A stretch of DNA of 64,000 nucleotides from Parvibaculum sp039680535 (GTDB lineage Bacteria; Pseudomonadota; Alphaproteobacteria; Parvibaculales; Parvibaculaceae): contig NZ_JBDKSS010000013.1 of assembly GCF_039680535.1 (NCBI RefSeq), forward strand, positions 248,001 to 312,000, read 5' to 3'. Below the pieces are notes generated by a model. It saw nothing but the letters and a program-made list of their open reading frames with translations. It did not search any database and was not told where the DNA came from. Shown here in pieces: positions 42,657 to 51,008 of the stretch. Both the position numbers and the translations under genes were made by a program. The stretch's first letter is position 1; every line of letters begins with the position of its first letter.

Positions 42657-43462
42657 CACTTCGCGATCCGGTTGGTTTTGAGGTGCGCGGGATCGAAGGG
42701 GAAGACGATGCCTGTGTCGGGGATCGTCAGCTTCTGCTTCTTGCCTTCGTAGTCGGTGCGGTTGAGCATGTCGCGGATGACGTTAAGCCTTGCCTCGCGC
42801 TTGTCGTTTGCGCAGACGATATGCCAGGGGGCGTGCAGCGTATGCGTGCGCGCAAACATGACGTCGCGCGCCTTGCTGTAATCCGACCAATGCTTCATCG
42901 CGGCATTGTCCACAGGCGAAAGCTTCCACTGCTTCAGCGGGTCCTTGCGCCGGTCGGCCAGCCGCTTCTTCTGTTCATCGCGCGTAATGTCGAGATAATA
43001 CTTGTAGAGCGTGATGCCCGCACCGATGAGCATTTCCTCGAAGGCGGGCACGGTGGAGAGAAATTCCTCGTGCTCCGCGTCCGAGCAATACCCCATCACG
43101 GGCTCGACGCCTGCCCGGTTGTACCAGCTTCGGTTGAAGAAGACGATTTCCTGCGCCGCCGGTAGATAGCGCGAATAGCGCTGGAAATACCATTGCGAGG
43201 TCTCGCGATCCGACGGCTTGCCGAGGGCGACAATGCGCGCTTCGCGAGGGCTCAGATGTTCCGTGAGGCGCTTGATCGTCCCGTCCTTGCCGGCGGCGTC
43301 GCGGCCCTCGAGGATGACGAGGAACTTGCGATTGTTCGCGATGATGTCCTTGTGAAGCTTCACCAGCTCCACCTGCAACTCGTACAAGTCCTTCTTGTAC
43401 TGGCCATTGCCGCCATTTTCGTCGTCGGCGACGCGACTTCTCTTGTGGCCCTTGGTGGACAT
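42656..43462 (-). CDS. ppk2: Polyphosphate kinase 2
   Basis: A 268-residue PPK2-family enzyme that transfers phosphate between polyphosphate and nucleoside di- or monophosphates. Walker A ILEGRDAAGKDGTIKRL (residues ~50-66), lid-region REARIVALGKPSDRE, Walker B FFNRSWYNRAGVEPVMGY. One-domain form of family length. First gene of a four-gene minus-strand unit ending in rlmJ. Whether it favours GTP/ATP synthesis or polyP synthesis cannot be read from the sequence. Confidence 0.92.
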   Translation of the reverse strand: MSTKGHKRSRVADDENGGNGQYKKDLYELQVELVKLHKDIIANNRKFLVILEGRDAAGKDGTIKRLTEHLSPREARIVALGKPSDRETSQWYFQRYSRYLPAAQEIVFFNRSWYNRAGVEPVMGYCSDAEHEEFLSTVPAFEEMLIGAGITLYKYYLDITRDEQKKRLADRRKDPLKQWKLSPVDNAAMKHWSDYSKARDVMFARTHTLHAPWHIVCANDKREARLNVIRDMLNRTDYEGKKQKLTIPDTGIVFPFDPAHLKTNRIAK

Positions 43463-43558
43463 GGACGCTCCCGGGTGGCTCGGCTTTCCCGGAGATTAAC
43501 CCTTTCGCGCTCCCTTATGAAGCCGCGACCTCGGGTCCGGGAGAGTCGCGGGGGCCGT

Positions 43559-44209
43559 TCAGAGGCCGATGAAGGGCTGAAGCAGCCGCGGGATCAACCC
43601 CTCGAAGCGGATCGGTCCCTCGGCGAGGGCGAGGCAGATGCACTCTTCCTCCGTGCCGACCGTGAGCCCGTGCAGGTCGTCTACGCCCGTCACCTCGACA
43701 TCGCCGCGCCGGAATGTGCCGAAGCGATCGCTGAAGCTGCCCTTGAGGACGAGCGTCATTTCGGCGCCGCTATGGCCGTGGCGGGGAATCCGGACCCCCG
43801 GTTGGGCGCGCAGCATCCACAGTCGTTCGGCGTTTTCGCCGCGCCAGAGCATGGCCTTGCGCATGCCCGGCCCGAGCAGGCCCCATTTGAGCGCGTCGAG
43901 ATCGCGGTCGAGCCAGTCATGGAGTGGCGCGGGCAGGATGGCGTCGCGCTTCCGCGGGGCGGGACGAGGGGCTTCGGCGACGGGCTCGTCCAGAAGGGCG
44001 AGCGTGCGGGCGAGCGCGTCGGGCGCCATGACATCCGGCGCGAGGTCTTCGAGCAGCGCTCCGCCCACGGCCTCGGCAGCGGACACTGTCTTTCGTGCAT
44101 CCGGCAGGAGGCTCAGATGCGAGGCGACGAAAACCGACTGGCCTTCCGACAGGCTCCCCGCCGCATAGGCCGCGATCCATTCGTCGCCGAGAGGATGCGT
44201 GATGCTCAT
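43559..44209 (-). CDS. chrR: ChrR-type anti-sigma factor with altered zinc site
   Basis: A 216-residue anti-sigma factor of the ChrR family: N-terminal sigma-binding domain (1-~90) and C-terminal cupin (~100-216). In Rhodobacter sphaeroides ChrR holds RpoE inactive until singlet oxygen appears. The cupin metal ligands are intact (RHGHSGAEMTLVLKG and DDLHGL). In the N-terminal domain His31 is kept (HLSLLPDAR), but the positions of Cys35 and Cys38 are Leu and Ala, so the usual zinc site cannot form. The gene overlaps rpoE by 4 bases. It may still bind RpoE without zinc, or be a weak inhibitor. Confidence 0.88.
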   Translation of the reverse strand: MSITHPLGDEWIAAYAAGSLSEGQSVFVASHLSLLPDARKTVSAAEAVGGALLEDLAPDVMAPDALARTLALLDEPVAEAPRPAPRKRDAILPAPLHDWLDRDLDALKWGLLGPGMRKAMLWRGENAERLWMLRAQPGVRIPRHGHSGAEMTLVLKGSFSDRFGTFRRGDVEVTGVDDLHGLTVGTEEECICLALAEGPIRFEGLIPRLLQPFIGL

Positions 44210-44838
44210 AGCATGTCCTCCAGCGCCGGACGCAGGCGGGCGAAGGCGAGCCTCAGCCGCGATTTGACGGTACCGAGCGGGATCGAAAGCCGCGCGGCGA
44301 TTTCGGAATGGGGAAGCGCCTCGATGAATGAGAGCGCCACCACTTGCGCCTGGTCGGGCGGAAGCTCCGCCAGCGCCGCGCGGACGCGCGCGCCGATCTG
44401 CACGGCGGCGATTTCGGCATCTGCGGGGCGAGGCGCCTCAGGCTGGAGCGAGGGGTCTTCCATGTCGAAATCCGGCCTCTTCTGGCGGCGCTTGACGTCG
44501 ATGAAGCGATTTCGCGCGATGGTGAATATCCATGTGCCGACAGATGCCTTGGCCGGGTCGAAAAGCTCGGCCTTGCGCCAAACGGTCAGCATGACGTCCT
44601 GGGCGAGATCCTCGGCTTCCTTTTCGTCGGCGCGCAATCGGCGCAGATAGGATTTTAGGCGTGGCGCGTAATAGCCGAAGAGGCTCGCAAAGGCGGTCTT
44701 GTCGCGGCGCCCGGCGATCGCTTCGACGAGGAGCGCCATTTCGGCTGGATTGGCCTCGGTCAGCGCCGTAGGGCGCTTTTCCTGCGCCTGTTCGAGATCG
44801 CCGGAAAGGTCATGCTCCCCTCGCGGGTCTTGCGCCAT
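44206..44838 (-). CDS. rpoE: ECF11 RNA polymerase sigma factor RpoE
   Basis: A 210-residue ECF sigma factor with sigma region 2 (AFASLFGYYAPRLKSYLRRL, DLAQDVMLTVWRKAELFDP, TWIFTIARNRFIDVKRR) and region 4 (LPPDQAQVVALSFIEALPHS, LSIPLGTVKSRLRLAFARL). Its pairing with ChrR identifies the ECF11 group that drives the singlet-oxygen response. The start at 44838 follows GGAGGAAGCTTGG; upstream in-frame residues are discarded. A TGATCC-N16-CGTA promoter upstream on the same strand indicates autoactivation. Confidence 0.93.
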   Translation of the reverse strand: MAQDPRGEHDLSGDLEQAQEKRPTALTEANPAEMALLVEAIAGRRDKTAFASLFGYYAPRLKSYLRRLRADEKEAEDLAQDVMLTVWRKAELFDPAKASVGTWIFTIARNRFIDVKRRQKRPDFDMEDPSLQPEAPRPADAEIAAVQIGARVRAALAELPPDQAQVVALSFIEALPHSEIAARLSIPLGTVKSRLRLAFARLRPALEDML

Positions 44839-44931
44839 CAGGCCAAGCTTCCTCCGTTGCATCCGGCGCGGGGCACGGATCGGACGGGTGTGATCGAGGA
44901 TCATGGCGCTTGGCTGCCGCATAGCTGGTCC

Positions 44932-44957
44932 TACGCGCGCGAGAGAAGCCCGGATCA
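44932..44957 (-). promoter_or_regulatory. Candidate RpoE-dependent promoter of rpoE-chrR
   Basis: On the minus strand TGATCC (44952-44957), 16 bases, CGTA (44932-44935), followed about 94 bases later by the rpoE ATG. Identical spacing to the photolyase and 45071 promoters. Confidence 0.72.
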
Positions 44958-45010
44958 CTCTTCCGCCTCCGCCATGATCCTATGCCGAGTTGCGCGATGA
45001 GCAAACAGCG

Positions 45011-45036
45011 TGATCCGCCGCGCGCGTATCGCCGTA
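45011..45036 (+). promoter_or_regulatory. Candidate RpoE-dependent promoter of the FAD oxidoreductase operon
   Basis: TGATCC (45011-45016), 16 bases, CGTA (45033-45036), 34 bases before the ATG at 45071. It is divergent from the rpoE promoter; the -35 elements are about 53 bases apart. Confidence 0.75.
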
Positions 45037-45070
45037 TCGATATGAGGCTCCCCCAAAGGTAAAGGACCGA

Positions 45071-46471
45071 ATGGCCCCCTTTCAGGACAATATCGGCCCC
45101 GCCGCCCGTGGCCTGCGAATTGCCGTCATCGGCTCCGGCATTTCCGGTCTCTCGGCGGCCTGGCTGCTTTCGCGCGCGCATGACGTCACCGTCTACGAAA
45201 AGGCCGACAGGCCGGGCGGCCACTCGAACACATTGGTCGCGCCATGTCCCGAGGGGGACGTTCCCGTCGATACCGGCTTCATCGTCTATAACGAACTCAA
45301 CTATCCAAACCTGACGGCGCTTTTCGAAACGCTGGGCGTCGAGACGCGGGCGAGCGAAATGTCTTTCGCCGCCTCCATTTCGGATGCGAAGGGCGGTCGG
45401 TTCGAATATTCGGGCTCCGGCCTCAATGGGTTGTTCGGCGACCGGCGCAACATCTTGCGACCGCGCATGTGGCGCATGCTCGCGGAGATTCTGCGGCTCT
45501 ATCGTTTCGCGCCGGGTCTTCTCGATCAGAGCGGTCTCGACCGCAAGCCGCTCGGCGAATTCCTGCGTGAGCAGGGCTACTCCTCCGCGCTGCGCGAGGA
45601 TCATCTCCTGCCCATGTGCGCGGCGATCTGGTCGTTGCCGCTCGCGCGGGTCGAGGAATTTCCTGCGCTCGCCCTTCTGCGCTTCTTCGACAATCACGGA
45701 CTGATGCGGCTCACCGGCCGCCCGCTCTGGCGCACCGTTTCCGGCGGCTCGCGAGAGTATGTGAAGCGGCTTGCCGCGCCGCTGGGCGATCGTCTGCGCC
45801 TCGGCACTGGAATTGCCTCGGTCTTGCGCGACGAAACCGGCGTGACGGTGACGGATGCGAAAGGCGCAAGCGAGCGTTACGACCATGTCGTCATCGCCGC
45901 CCATAGCGACGAAGCGCTCTCCATGCTTGCCGATGCCGATGCGAACGAGCGCCGCCTTCTTGGCGCCATTCCCTATCAGCGCAACATTGCCTGGCTTCAT
46001 TCGGACCGGCGCTTCATGCCGCGCTCGCGCCGCGTCTGGTCGAGCTGGAATTACATGGGCGGCAGCATGGGGAGCGACGGTCATGCTCAGCCCGTCTGCG
46101 TGAGCTACTGGATGAACAGGCTTCAGGGGCTTCCCACGTCGCGCGAGCTTTTCGTCACGCTCAATCCCTCGCATGAGCCCGATCCCGCCAGAGTCGTCTC
46201 GCGCATCGAATATGACCATCCGCTCTTCGATGCAGGTGCGCTTGAGGCTCAGCGCGCGCTCTGGCAATTGCAGGGCACGCGGCGCACATGGTTCTGCGGC
46301 GCCTATTTCGGTTCGGGCTTCCATGAGGATGGCTTGCAGGCGGGGCTTGCCGTCGCCGAGGAACTGGGCGGCGTCGCGCGGCCCTGGGCCGTCGAGAACC
46401 CGTCGAGCCGCATTTCCTTCGTTCCGCGCGGCTCGCGCGAGGTCCAGCCGGTGGAGGTCGGCGCCTCATGA
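45071..46471 (+). CDS. FAD-dependent amine-oxidase-like oxidoreductase
   Basis: A 466-residue flavoprotein. Dinucleotide-binding motif VIGSGISGLSAAWLLSRAHD with the Glu of VYEKADRPGGH, and the FAD-contacting C-terminal segment FCGAYFGSGFHEDGLQAGL. It belongs to the amine oxidase/desaturase-like group that accompanies DUF1365 and cyclopropane-fatty-acid synthase genes; in Rhodobacter such genes are RpoE targets and act on membrane fatty acids. The stop overlaps the DUF1365 start by 4 bases. Substrate unproven. Confidence 0.85.
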   Translation: MAPFQDNIGPAARGLRIAVIGSGISGLSAAWLLSRAHDVTVYEKADRPGGHSNTLVAPCPEGDVPVDTGFIVYNELNYPNLTALFETLGVETRASEMSFAASISDAKGGRFEYSGSGLNGLFGDRRNILRPRMWRMLAEILRLYRFAPGLLDQSGLDRKPLGEFLREQGYSSALREDHLLPMCAAIWSLPLARVEEFPALALLRFFDNHGLMRLTGRPLWRTVSGGSREYVKRLAAPLGDRLRLGTGIASVLRDETGVTVTDAKGASERYDHVVIAAHSDEALSMLADADANERRLLGAIPYQRNIAWLHSDRRFMPRSRRVWSSWNYMGGSMGSDGHAQPVCVSYWMNRLQGLPTSRELFVTLNPSHEPDPARVVSRIEYDHPLFDAGALEAQRALWQLQGTRRTWFCGAYFGSGFHEDGLQAGLAVAEELGGVARPWAVENPSSRISFVPRGSREVQPVEVGAS

Positions 46472-47276
46472 TTGAGGGCGAGACGCGTTCCCGTCTCTAT
46501 TTCGGCAAAGTCTTTCACCGCCGGCTGCGGCCGCGGCGGCACGAGCTTTCCTATCGCGTTTTCTACATGCTCATCGACATTGACGAACTGGGGGCGCTTG
46601 ACCGTGGCTCGCGCCTCTTCGCGCATAACCGCTTCGGGCTTTTCAGCTTTCATGATCGCGATTACGGGCCTCGCGACGGGCGGCCCCTCCGCCCATGGAT
46701 CGAGGCGCAGCTCGCGCGCGCCGGTCTCGCGCCGGGCGGGCGCATTCTCGCGCTCTGTTTGCCGCGCGTGCTCGGCTATGTCTTCAATCCGTTGACCGTC
46801 TATTTCTGCCATGACGCAGGGGGGGGCTGGCGGCGATGTTTTACGAAGTGTCGAACACGTTCGGAGATCGCCACTCCTATCTCATCCCGGTGGACGATGC
46901 CGATGAGACGGTTCTGCGCCAGAGTTGCGACAAGGCGTTCTTCGTCTCGCCATTCATCGAGGTTGCGGGCAGCTACGACTTCACCGTCCTGCTGCCGGAA
47001 CGTCGCATCGGCCTTACCATTCGCGAAAGCGATCGTGAGGGCGCGCTGCTCACGGCATCCTTCGCAGGCGAAGCGCAGCCCTTCACCGATGCCATACTTC
47101 TTAACGCCTTCCTAACGCATCCACTGCTGACGCTGAAAATCATGGCCGGCATTCACTGGGAAGCGTTGAAACTCTGGCTGAAGGGCGTACCTCTCGTCGC
47201 GCGTCCCATGGCTCCCGCAGGCGCGGTAACCATTTGCGCACCCGCCCGGCCCGCTATTTCGGCCCATCTCGAATAA
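46468..47276 (+). pseudogene. DUF1365 gene with a frameshift at a G8 run
   Basis: Two overlapping frames together make one normal DUF1365 protein (~270 residues). Frame A runs from 46468 and is family-like as far as VFNPLTVYFCHDAGG; frame B carries the continuation MFYEVSNTFGDRHSYLIPVD to the stop at 47276. The change of frame coincides with a run of eight G at 46819-46826; nine (or six) G would restore one reading frame. Causes could be a sequencing slip, phase variation by slipped-strand mispairing, or a real disabling mutation. The cyclopropane synthase gene often found next is absent. Confidence 0.78.
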
Positions 47277-47344
47277 GGCCATTTCGGACGTAACCTATTC
47301 TTAGGGCTCGCATACTTACATAAGGGCTAGTTCAGTTTGCGTAC

Positions 47345-49633
47345 GTGTCGAAGCCAAGGCTCGGCCGGACGGCGAATATGGTCAGGGCTTATATGGAACG
47401 GGCAGCCGCACAGGGCGAGGCCGGACACGACGAGACCGTCGCGTCGCCGGATGCTGCCGGTGAATCCCCCGGCGGCCTGGTCGCGCTCGCGAAAGCCCTG
47501 CTTGGCTTCGGCATGCGTGGCTCCTTCTTCGCAATCCGCCTGAAGGTCTTTGGGTTCATGACGGTGGTCGGCGCGGTGCTCGTTGCGCTGAGCGGCGTCT
47601 TCGTCTTCCGTCTTTATGGCGACCAGATCGACACGATCGTCAAGGTGAGAGCCGCAGGGCTCCGCGATGTCGTCATCCATTCCGTCTCAAAGGCGCGCAC
47701 GGTCGACGATCTGCAATTCATAGTCGACGCAATCGGCAACACTTCTCGCGTCGAGATCATGGCGATCATCGACGCGAAGGGGCGGGTCGCCGCCGCCTCG
47801 CGTAGCGACTGGCGAGGAAAATCCGTCGATTCATTGCCCGATCCCGTCGCGCGGGCAAGCCTTTCGCATCTGCCGCATGCCCTCGAACGATTGCCTTCGT
47901 CCAATCCCGCCCGTGCCGACTTCATTGCGCCACTTCGCATCGACATCGATAAGCAGGATGGGACGCTCTTCTTCCGAGCGAATGTCAGCGAGGCACTCAG
48001 CGGCTTGCAGCAGACCGCATGGGCCGTCGTTGTCTGGCTCGCGACCGCGGCGACCGTCGCGGTGTTGACGCTCTCGCTGTTGATGCAGCGGATATTCATT
48101 GCGCCGATAGAAATGCTTCGCGCCTATGCCGAGCGTCGCGGCGCCGGCGGCTACGCATCCGCCATGGGGCTTCGCGATGAAATTTCCGTCGTCGCCGAGG
48201 CTCTGAGCGATGCGTTCCAGGCGACGGGCGAAACCGAGACGCGGCTTGCCGATCTGGCCCGCACCGACAGCCTCACCGGTCTGGGCAATCGCACCTGTTT
48301 CAAGTCGCGGCTGGCGCAGGAGATCGCGCATGCGGAAGCCCATGGCAGCGTCATCTGCGTCATGGTCCTCAATCTCGACAAGTTCAAGGACATCAACGAC
48401 ACGCTGGGGCACGATTCCGGCGACGTCATTCTGCAGCGCACAGCCGAAATCCTGAAAAGCTGCCAGCGCAAGGGCGATGCCGTGGCGCGCCTCGGCGCCG
48501 ATGAGTTCGGCATCGTGCTGGCCGGCATTTCCGGAGCGGACGAGGCGGTGGAATATGCGAGCCGCTTCATTCGCGCCGTTGGCGTTCCGTTCCGCCTCGC
48601 CGCGCATGAACTGCATCAGACGGCTTGTGTCGGACTGACGATCTATCCGCAGGACGGGCGCGACCCGGACGTGCTGATGAAGAACGCCGACCTCGCGCTT
48701 TCCCGCGCCAAGGTCGAAGGGCCGAGCGCCTGCGTGCCCTACCGGCACGAGCTGCATCTGCGCGCCATGGAGCGCAACTCCATCGAGCGGGATCTGCGTG
48801 TCGCGCTGGCGCAGCGGCAATTCGTTCTCTTCTATCAGCCCAAGGTCGATATCAATACGGGCCGCATCAACGGCGCCGAGGCGCTGATCCGCTGGCAGCA
48901 TCCGGAACGCGGCCTCGTGTCGCCCGATCTCTTCATTCCGGTGGCTGAGCGCTGCGGCTTCATTTCCGAAGTCTCGAAATGGGTTCTCGACGAGGCTTGC
49001 CGGCAGAACAGCGTCTGGCAGTCGGCCGGGCTTCCGCGGATCGGCGTCGCGGTCAACGTCTCGGCCGTCGATCTGCGCCGTCCCGATCTGACCGACATCG
49101 TGGCGAACGCGCTCGTCCGTCATGCGCTGTCGCCGCAATATCTTGAACTCGAAGTGACCGAGAGCATGGTCATGCGGGATGTCGACTCCGTCATCGGCAC
49201 CCTGCGGCGCCTGCGGAGTCTCGGTGTCGGCATCGGCATCGACGATTTCGGCACGGGCTACTCGTCGCTCGCCTATCTGAAGCGCTTCCCGGTCAAGCGT
49301 CTGAAGATCGACCGCAGTTTCGTCCGCGACATAGCGGACCTGCGCGACGGCAAGGTCATTCCCAAGGTCATCATCGATCTTGCACACAGCCTCGGCGTCG
49401 ACGTGCTGGCCGAAGGCGTCGAGGACGCGGCGCAGCTCGATATCCTGCGCGCGCTTGGTTGCGATGAGGCGCAGGGCTATTTCCTCGGACGCCCCATGCC
49501 GGCGGTCGAGTTCGAGCTGTTCCTGCGCCATGCGCCGAACGGCCTTCATCCCGACGCCGCGATCCGCCACGCGGTGTCGGTCGAGCCGTCGAAGGCAAAC
49601 GGTCTCCGCGCCGTGCCGGGCTCCGCGGCCTGA
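47345..49633 (+). CDS. Membrane GGDEF-EAL protein (cyclic di-GMP phosphodiesterase likely)
   Basis: A 762-residue signalling protein. Two membrane segments (about residues 66-90 and 218-244) flank a ~130-residue periplasmic sensor, followed by a short HAMP-like linker, a GGDEF domain and an EAL domain. The GGDEF active-site loop is RLGADEFGIVL (GADEF), a degenerate form. The EAL side is intact: GAEALIRWQHPERG, VTESMVMRD, GIDDFGTGYSSLAYLKRF and AEGVEDA. It should therefore degrade c-di-GMP, with the first domain perhaps a GTP sensor. The GTG start is uncertain; ATG 47378 is an alternative. Confidence 0.88.
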   Translation: MSKPRLGRTANMVRAYMERAAAQGEAGHDETVASPDAAGESPGGLVALAKALLGFGMRGSFFAIRLKVFGFMTVVGAVLVALSGVFVFRLYGDQIDTIVKVRAAGLRDVVIHSVSKARTVDDLQFIVDAIGNTSRVEIMAIIDAKGRVAAASRSDWRGKSVDSLPDPVARASLSHLPHALERLPSSNPARADFIAPLRIDIDKQDGTLFFRANVSEALSGLQQTAWAVVVWLATAATVAVLTLSLLMQRIFIAPIEMLRAYAERRGAGGYASAMGLRDEISVVAEALSDAFQATGETETRLADLARTDSLTGLGNRTCFKSRLAQEIAHAEAHGSVICVMVLNLDKFKDINDTLGHDSGDVILQRTAEILKSCQRKGDAVARLGADEFGIVLAGISGADEAVEYASRFIRAVGVPFRLAAHELHQTACVGLTIYPQDGRDPDVLMKNADLALSRAKVEGPSACVPYRHELHLRAMERNSIERDLRVALAQRQFVLFYQPKVDINTGRINGAEALIRWQHPERGLVSPDLFIPVAERCGFISEVSKWVLDEACRQNSVWQSAGLPRIGVAVNVSAVDLRRPDLTDIVANALVRHALSPQYLELEVTESMVMRDVDSVIGTLRRLRSLGVGIGIDDFGTGYSSLAYLKRFPVKRLKIDRSFVRDIADLRDGKVIPKVIIDLAHSLGVDVLAEGVEDAAQLDILRALGCDEAQGYFLGRPMPAVEFELFLRHAPNGLHPDAAIRHAVSVEPSKANGLRAVPGSAA

Positions 49634-49727
49634 CATTCACCCATCGTTATTGACGCAGCGTTTGCCTTGCTCGCGCATCGAGCGAACGCGCTCCGCTGGA
49701 CGCGCTGCCATACGGCGTTAAACTCCG

Positions 49728-49757
49728 CCCTCGAAGCGATGTAGGTCGCTTCGAGGG
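49728..49757. promoter_or_regulatory. Perfect 12-bp inverted repeat before the acyl-CoA dehydrogenase pair
   Basis: CCCTCGAAGCGA, a 6-base TGTAGG spacer, TCGCTTCGAGGG. Ends 44 bases before the ATG at 49802. No T run follows, so it is either a terminator of the EAL gene or an operator or leader hairpin for the dehydrogenase operon. Confidence 0.5.
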
Positions 49758-49801
49758 TAGGGCCGTTACGGCGCCGCCGATACCGACACAGGAGTAAATT
49801 C

Positions 49802-50995
49802 ATGGATCTTGCCTTTGGGCCGGAATACGAGGCCTTTCGCCAGCAGGTGCGCGACTTCATCGCTGCGCATCGCGACAAGGCACCGCGGAATTTCGGCGTC
49901 AACCGCCCGTCAGAAGAGGCTCTGGCCTGGCAGCGGCTGCTGATCGAACATGGCTATGCCGCGCGCACGATCCCGAAGGAATATGGCGGTTATGGCGCGG
50001 AGCCCGACATTCTGAAGTCGCGCATCATTGCGGAAGAATTCTCGACTGCGCGTGTGCCCATGGGCCTGTCGAACCAGGGCATCTCGATGCTGGTGCCGAC
50101 GCTGCTGGAGCTCGGCACCGAGGAACAGAGGCTGAAGTGGATTGCGCCGACGCTGCGTGGCGAGGTCGTCTGGTGCCAGGGTTATTCGGAGCCGGGTTCC
50201 GGTTCCGATCTCGCATCGCTTCAGACCAAGGCGACCGAGGATGGCGACGACTTCATCATCAACGGTCAGAAGATCTGGACGTCGACGGCCCATGCCGCCG
50301 ACATGATCTTCTGCCTCGTGCGCACCGAGCCCGAGGCAAAGAAGCATGAAGGCATTTCCTATCTCATCTTCTCGATGAAGACGCCGGGTATCGAAGTCCG
50401 CCCGCTCGTCACCATGACGGGCCACGCCGAATTCAACGAAGTCTTCTTCACCGACGTGCGCGTGCCGCAGAAGGACATCGTCGCCGGTCGCGGTCAGGGC
50501 TGGTACGTCGCCAATGCGACGCTGAAGCATGAGCGCGGCATGTTGGGCGACCCCAATGCGGCGGACTCGCGCCTGAAGCATATCGTCGAGCTGATGGAGA
50601 GCGAGACGGTGGACGGCGAGCGGCTGATCGACAATCCGCTTTTCCGCGATCGTCTTCTGAAATTGCAGGCCCGTGTCCTCGCGATGCAGTTCCACGGGCT
50701 CAGGCTTCTGACCGCTTCCGCCAAGAAGGAGGATGCCGGTATTGCGCGTCTCATCGTGAAGCTTCAGGGCTGCGATCTGAACCACGACCTCGCGGCGCTC
50801 GCCATCGACGCGCTCGGGGAACTGGGTGTGCTTTACGGCGAAAGCCCGCATTTGCGCTCGAAGGGGTCGTGGCAGCATCGCTACATGTTCGACCTTGGCC
50901 TCATCATCGGCGGCGGCACGGCGCAGATTCAAAAGAATATCATCTCGGAGCGCGGCCTCGGCATGCCCCGCGAGCCGAAGCTCGCGAAAGCGTAA
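49802..50995 (+). CDS. Acyl-CoA dehydrogenase family protein (subunit A)
   Basis: A 397-residue FAD flavoprotein of the acyl-CoA dehydrogenase superfamily. Motifs: WCQGYSEPGSGSDLASLQT (FAD/substrate loop), INGQKIWTSTAHAADMIFCL and the C-terminal RYMFDLGLIIGGGTAQIQKN. At the position of the usual catalytic Glu (YEGT in medium-chain enzymes) it has GGGT. It is followed 13 bases later by a second, different dehydrogenase, a layout known for alpha2beta2 heteromeric enzymes (such as ChsE-type) active on branched or ring-containing acyl chains. Starts after ACAGGAGTAAATTC. Confidence 0.85.
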   Translation: MDLAFGPEYEAFRQQVRDFIAAHRDKAPRNFGVNRPSEEALAWQRLLIEHGYAARTIPKEYGGYGAEPDILKSRIIAEEFSTARVPMGLSNQGISMLVPTLLELGTEEQRLKWIAPTLRGEVVWCQGYSEPGSGSDLASLQTKATEDGDDFIINGQKIWTSTAHAADMIFCLVRTEPEAKKHEGISYLIFSMKTPGIEVRPLVTMTGHAEFNEVFFTDVRVPQKDIVAGRGQGWYVANATLKHERGMLGDPNAADSRLKHIVELMESETVDGERLIDNPLFRDRLLKLQARVLAMQFHGLRLLTASAKKEDAGIARLIVKLQGCDLNHDLAALAIDALGELGVLYGESPHLRSKGSWQHRYMFDLGLIIGGGTAQIQKNIISERGLGMPREPKLAKA

Positions 50996-51008
50996 GGGAG
51001 AGCGGGAC

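Noticed and set aside
47831..49636. 601-residue minus-strand open frame opposite the GGDEF-EAL gene
   Set aside because: Antisense shadow; no domain recognisable, and the plus strand encodes intact motifs.
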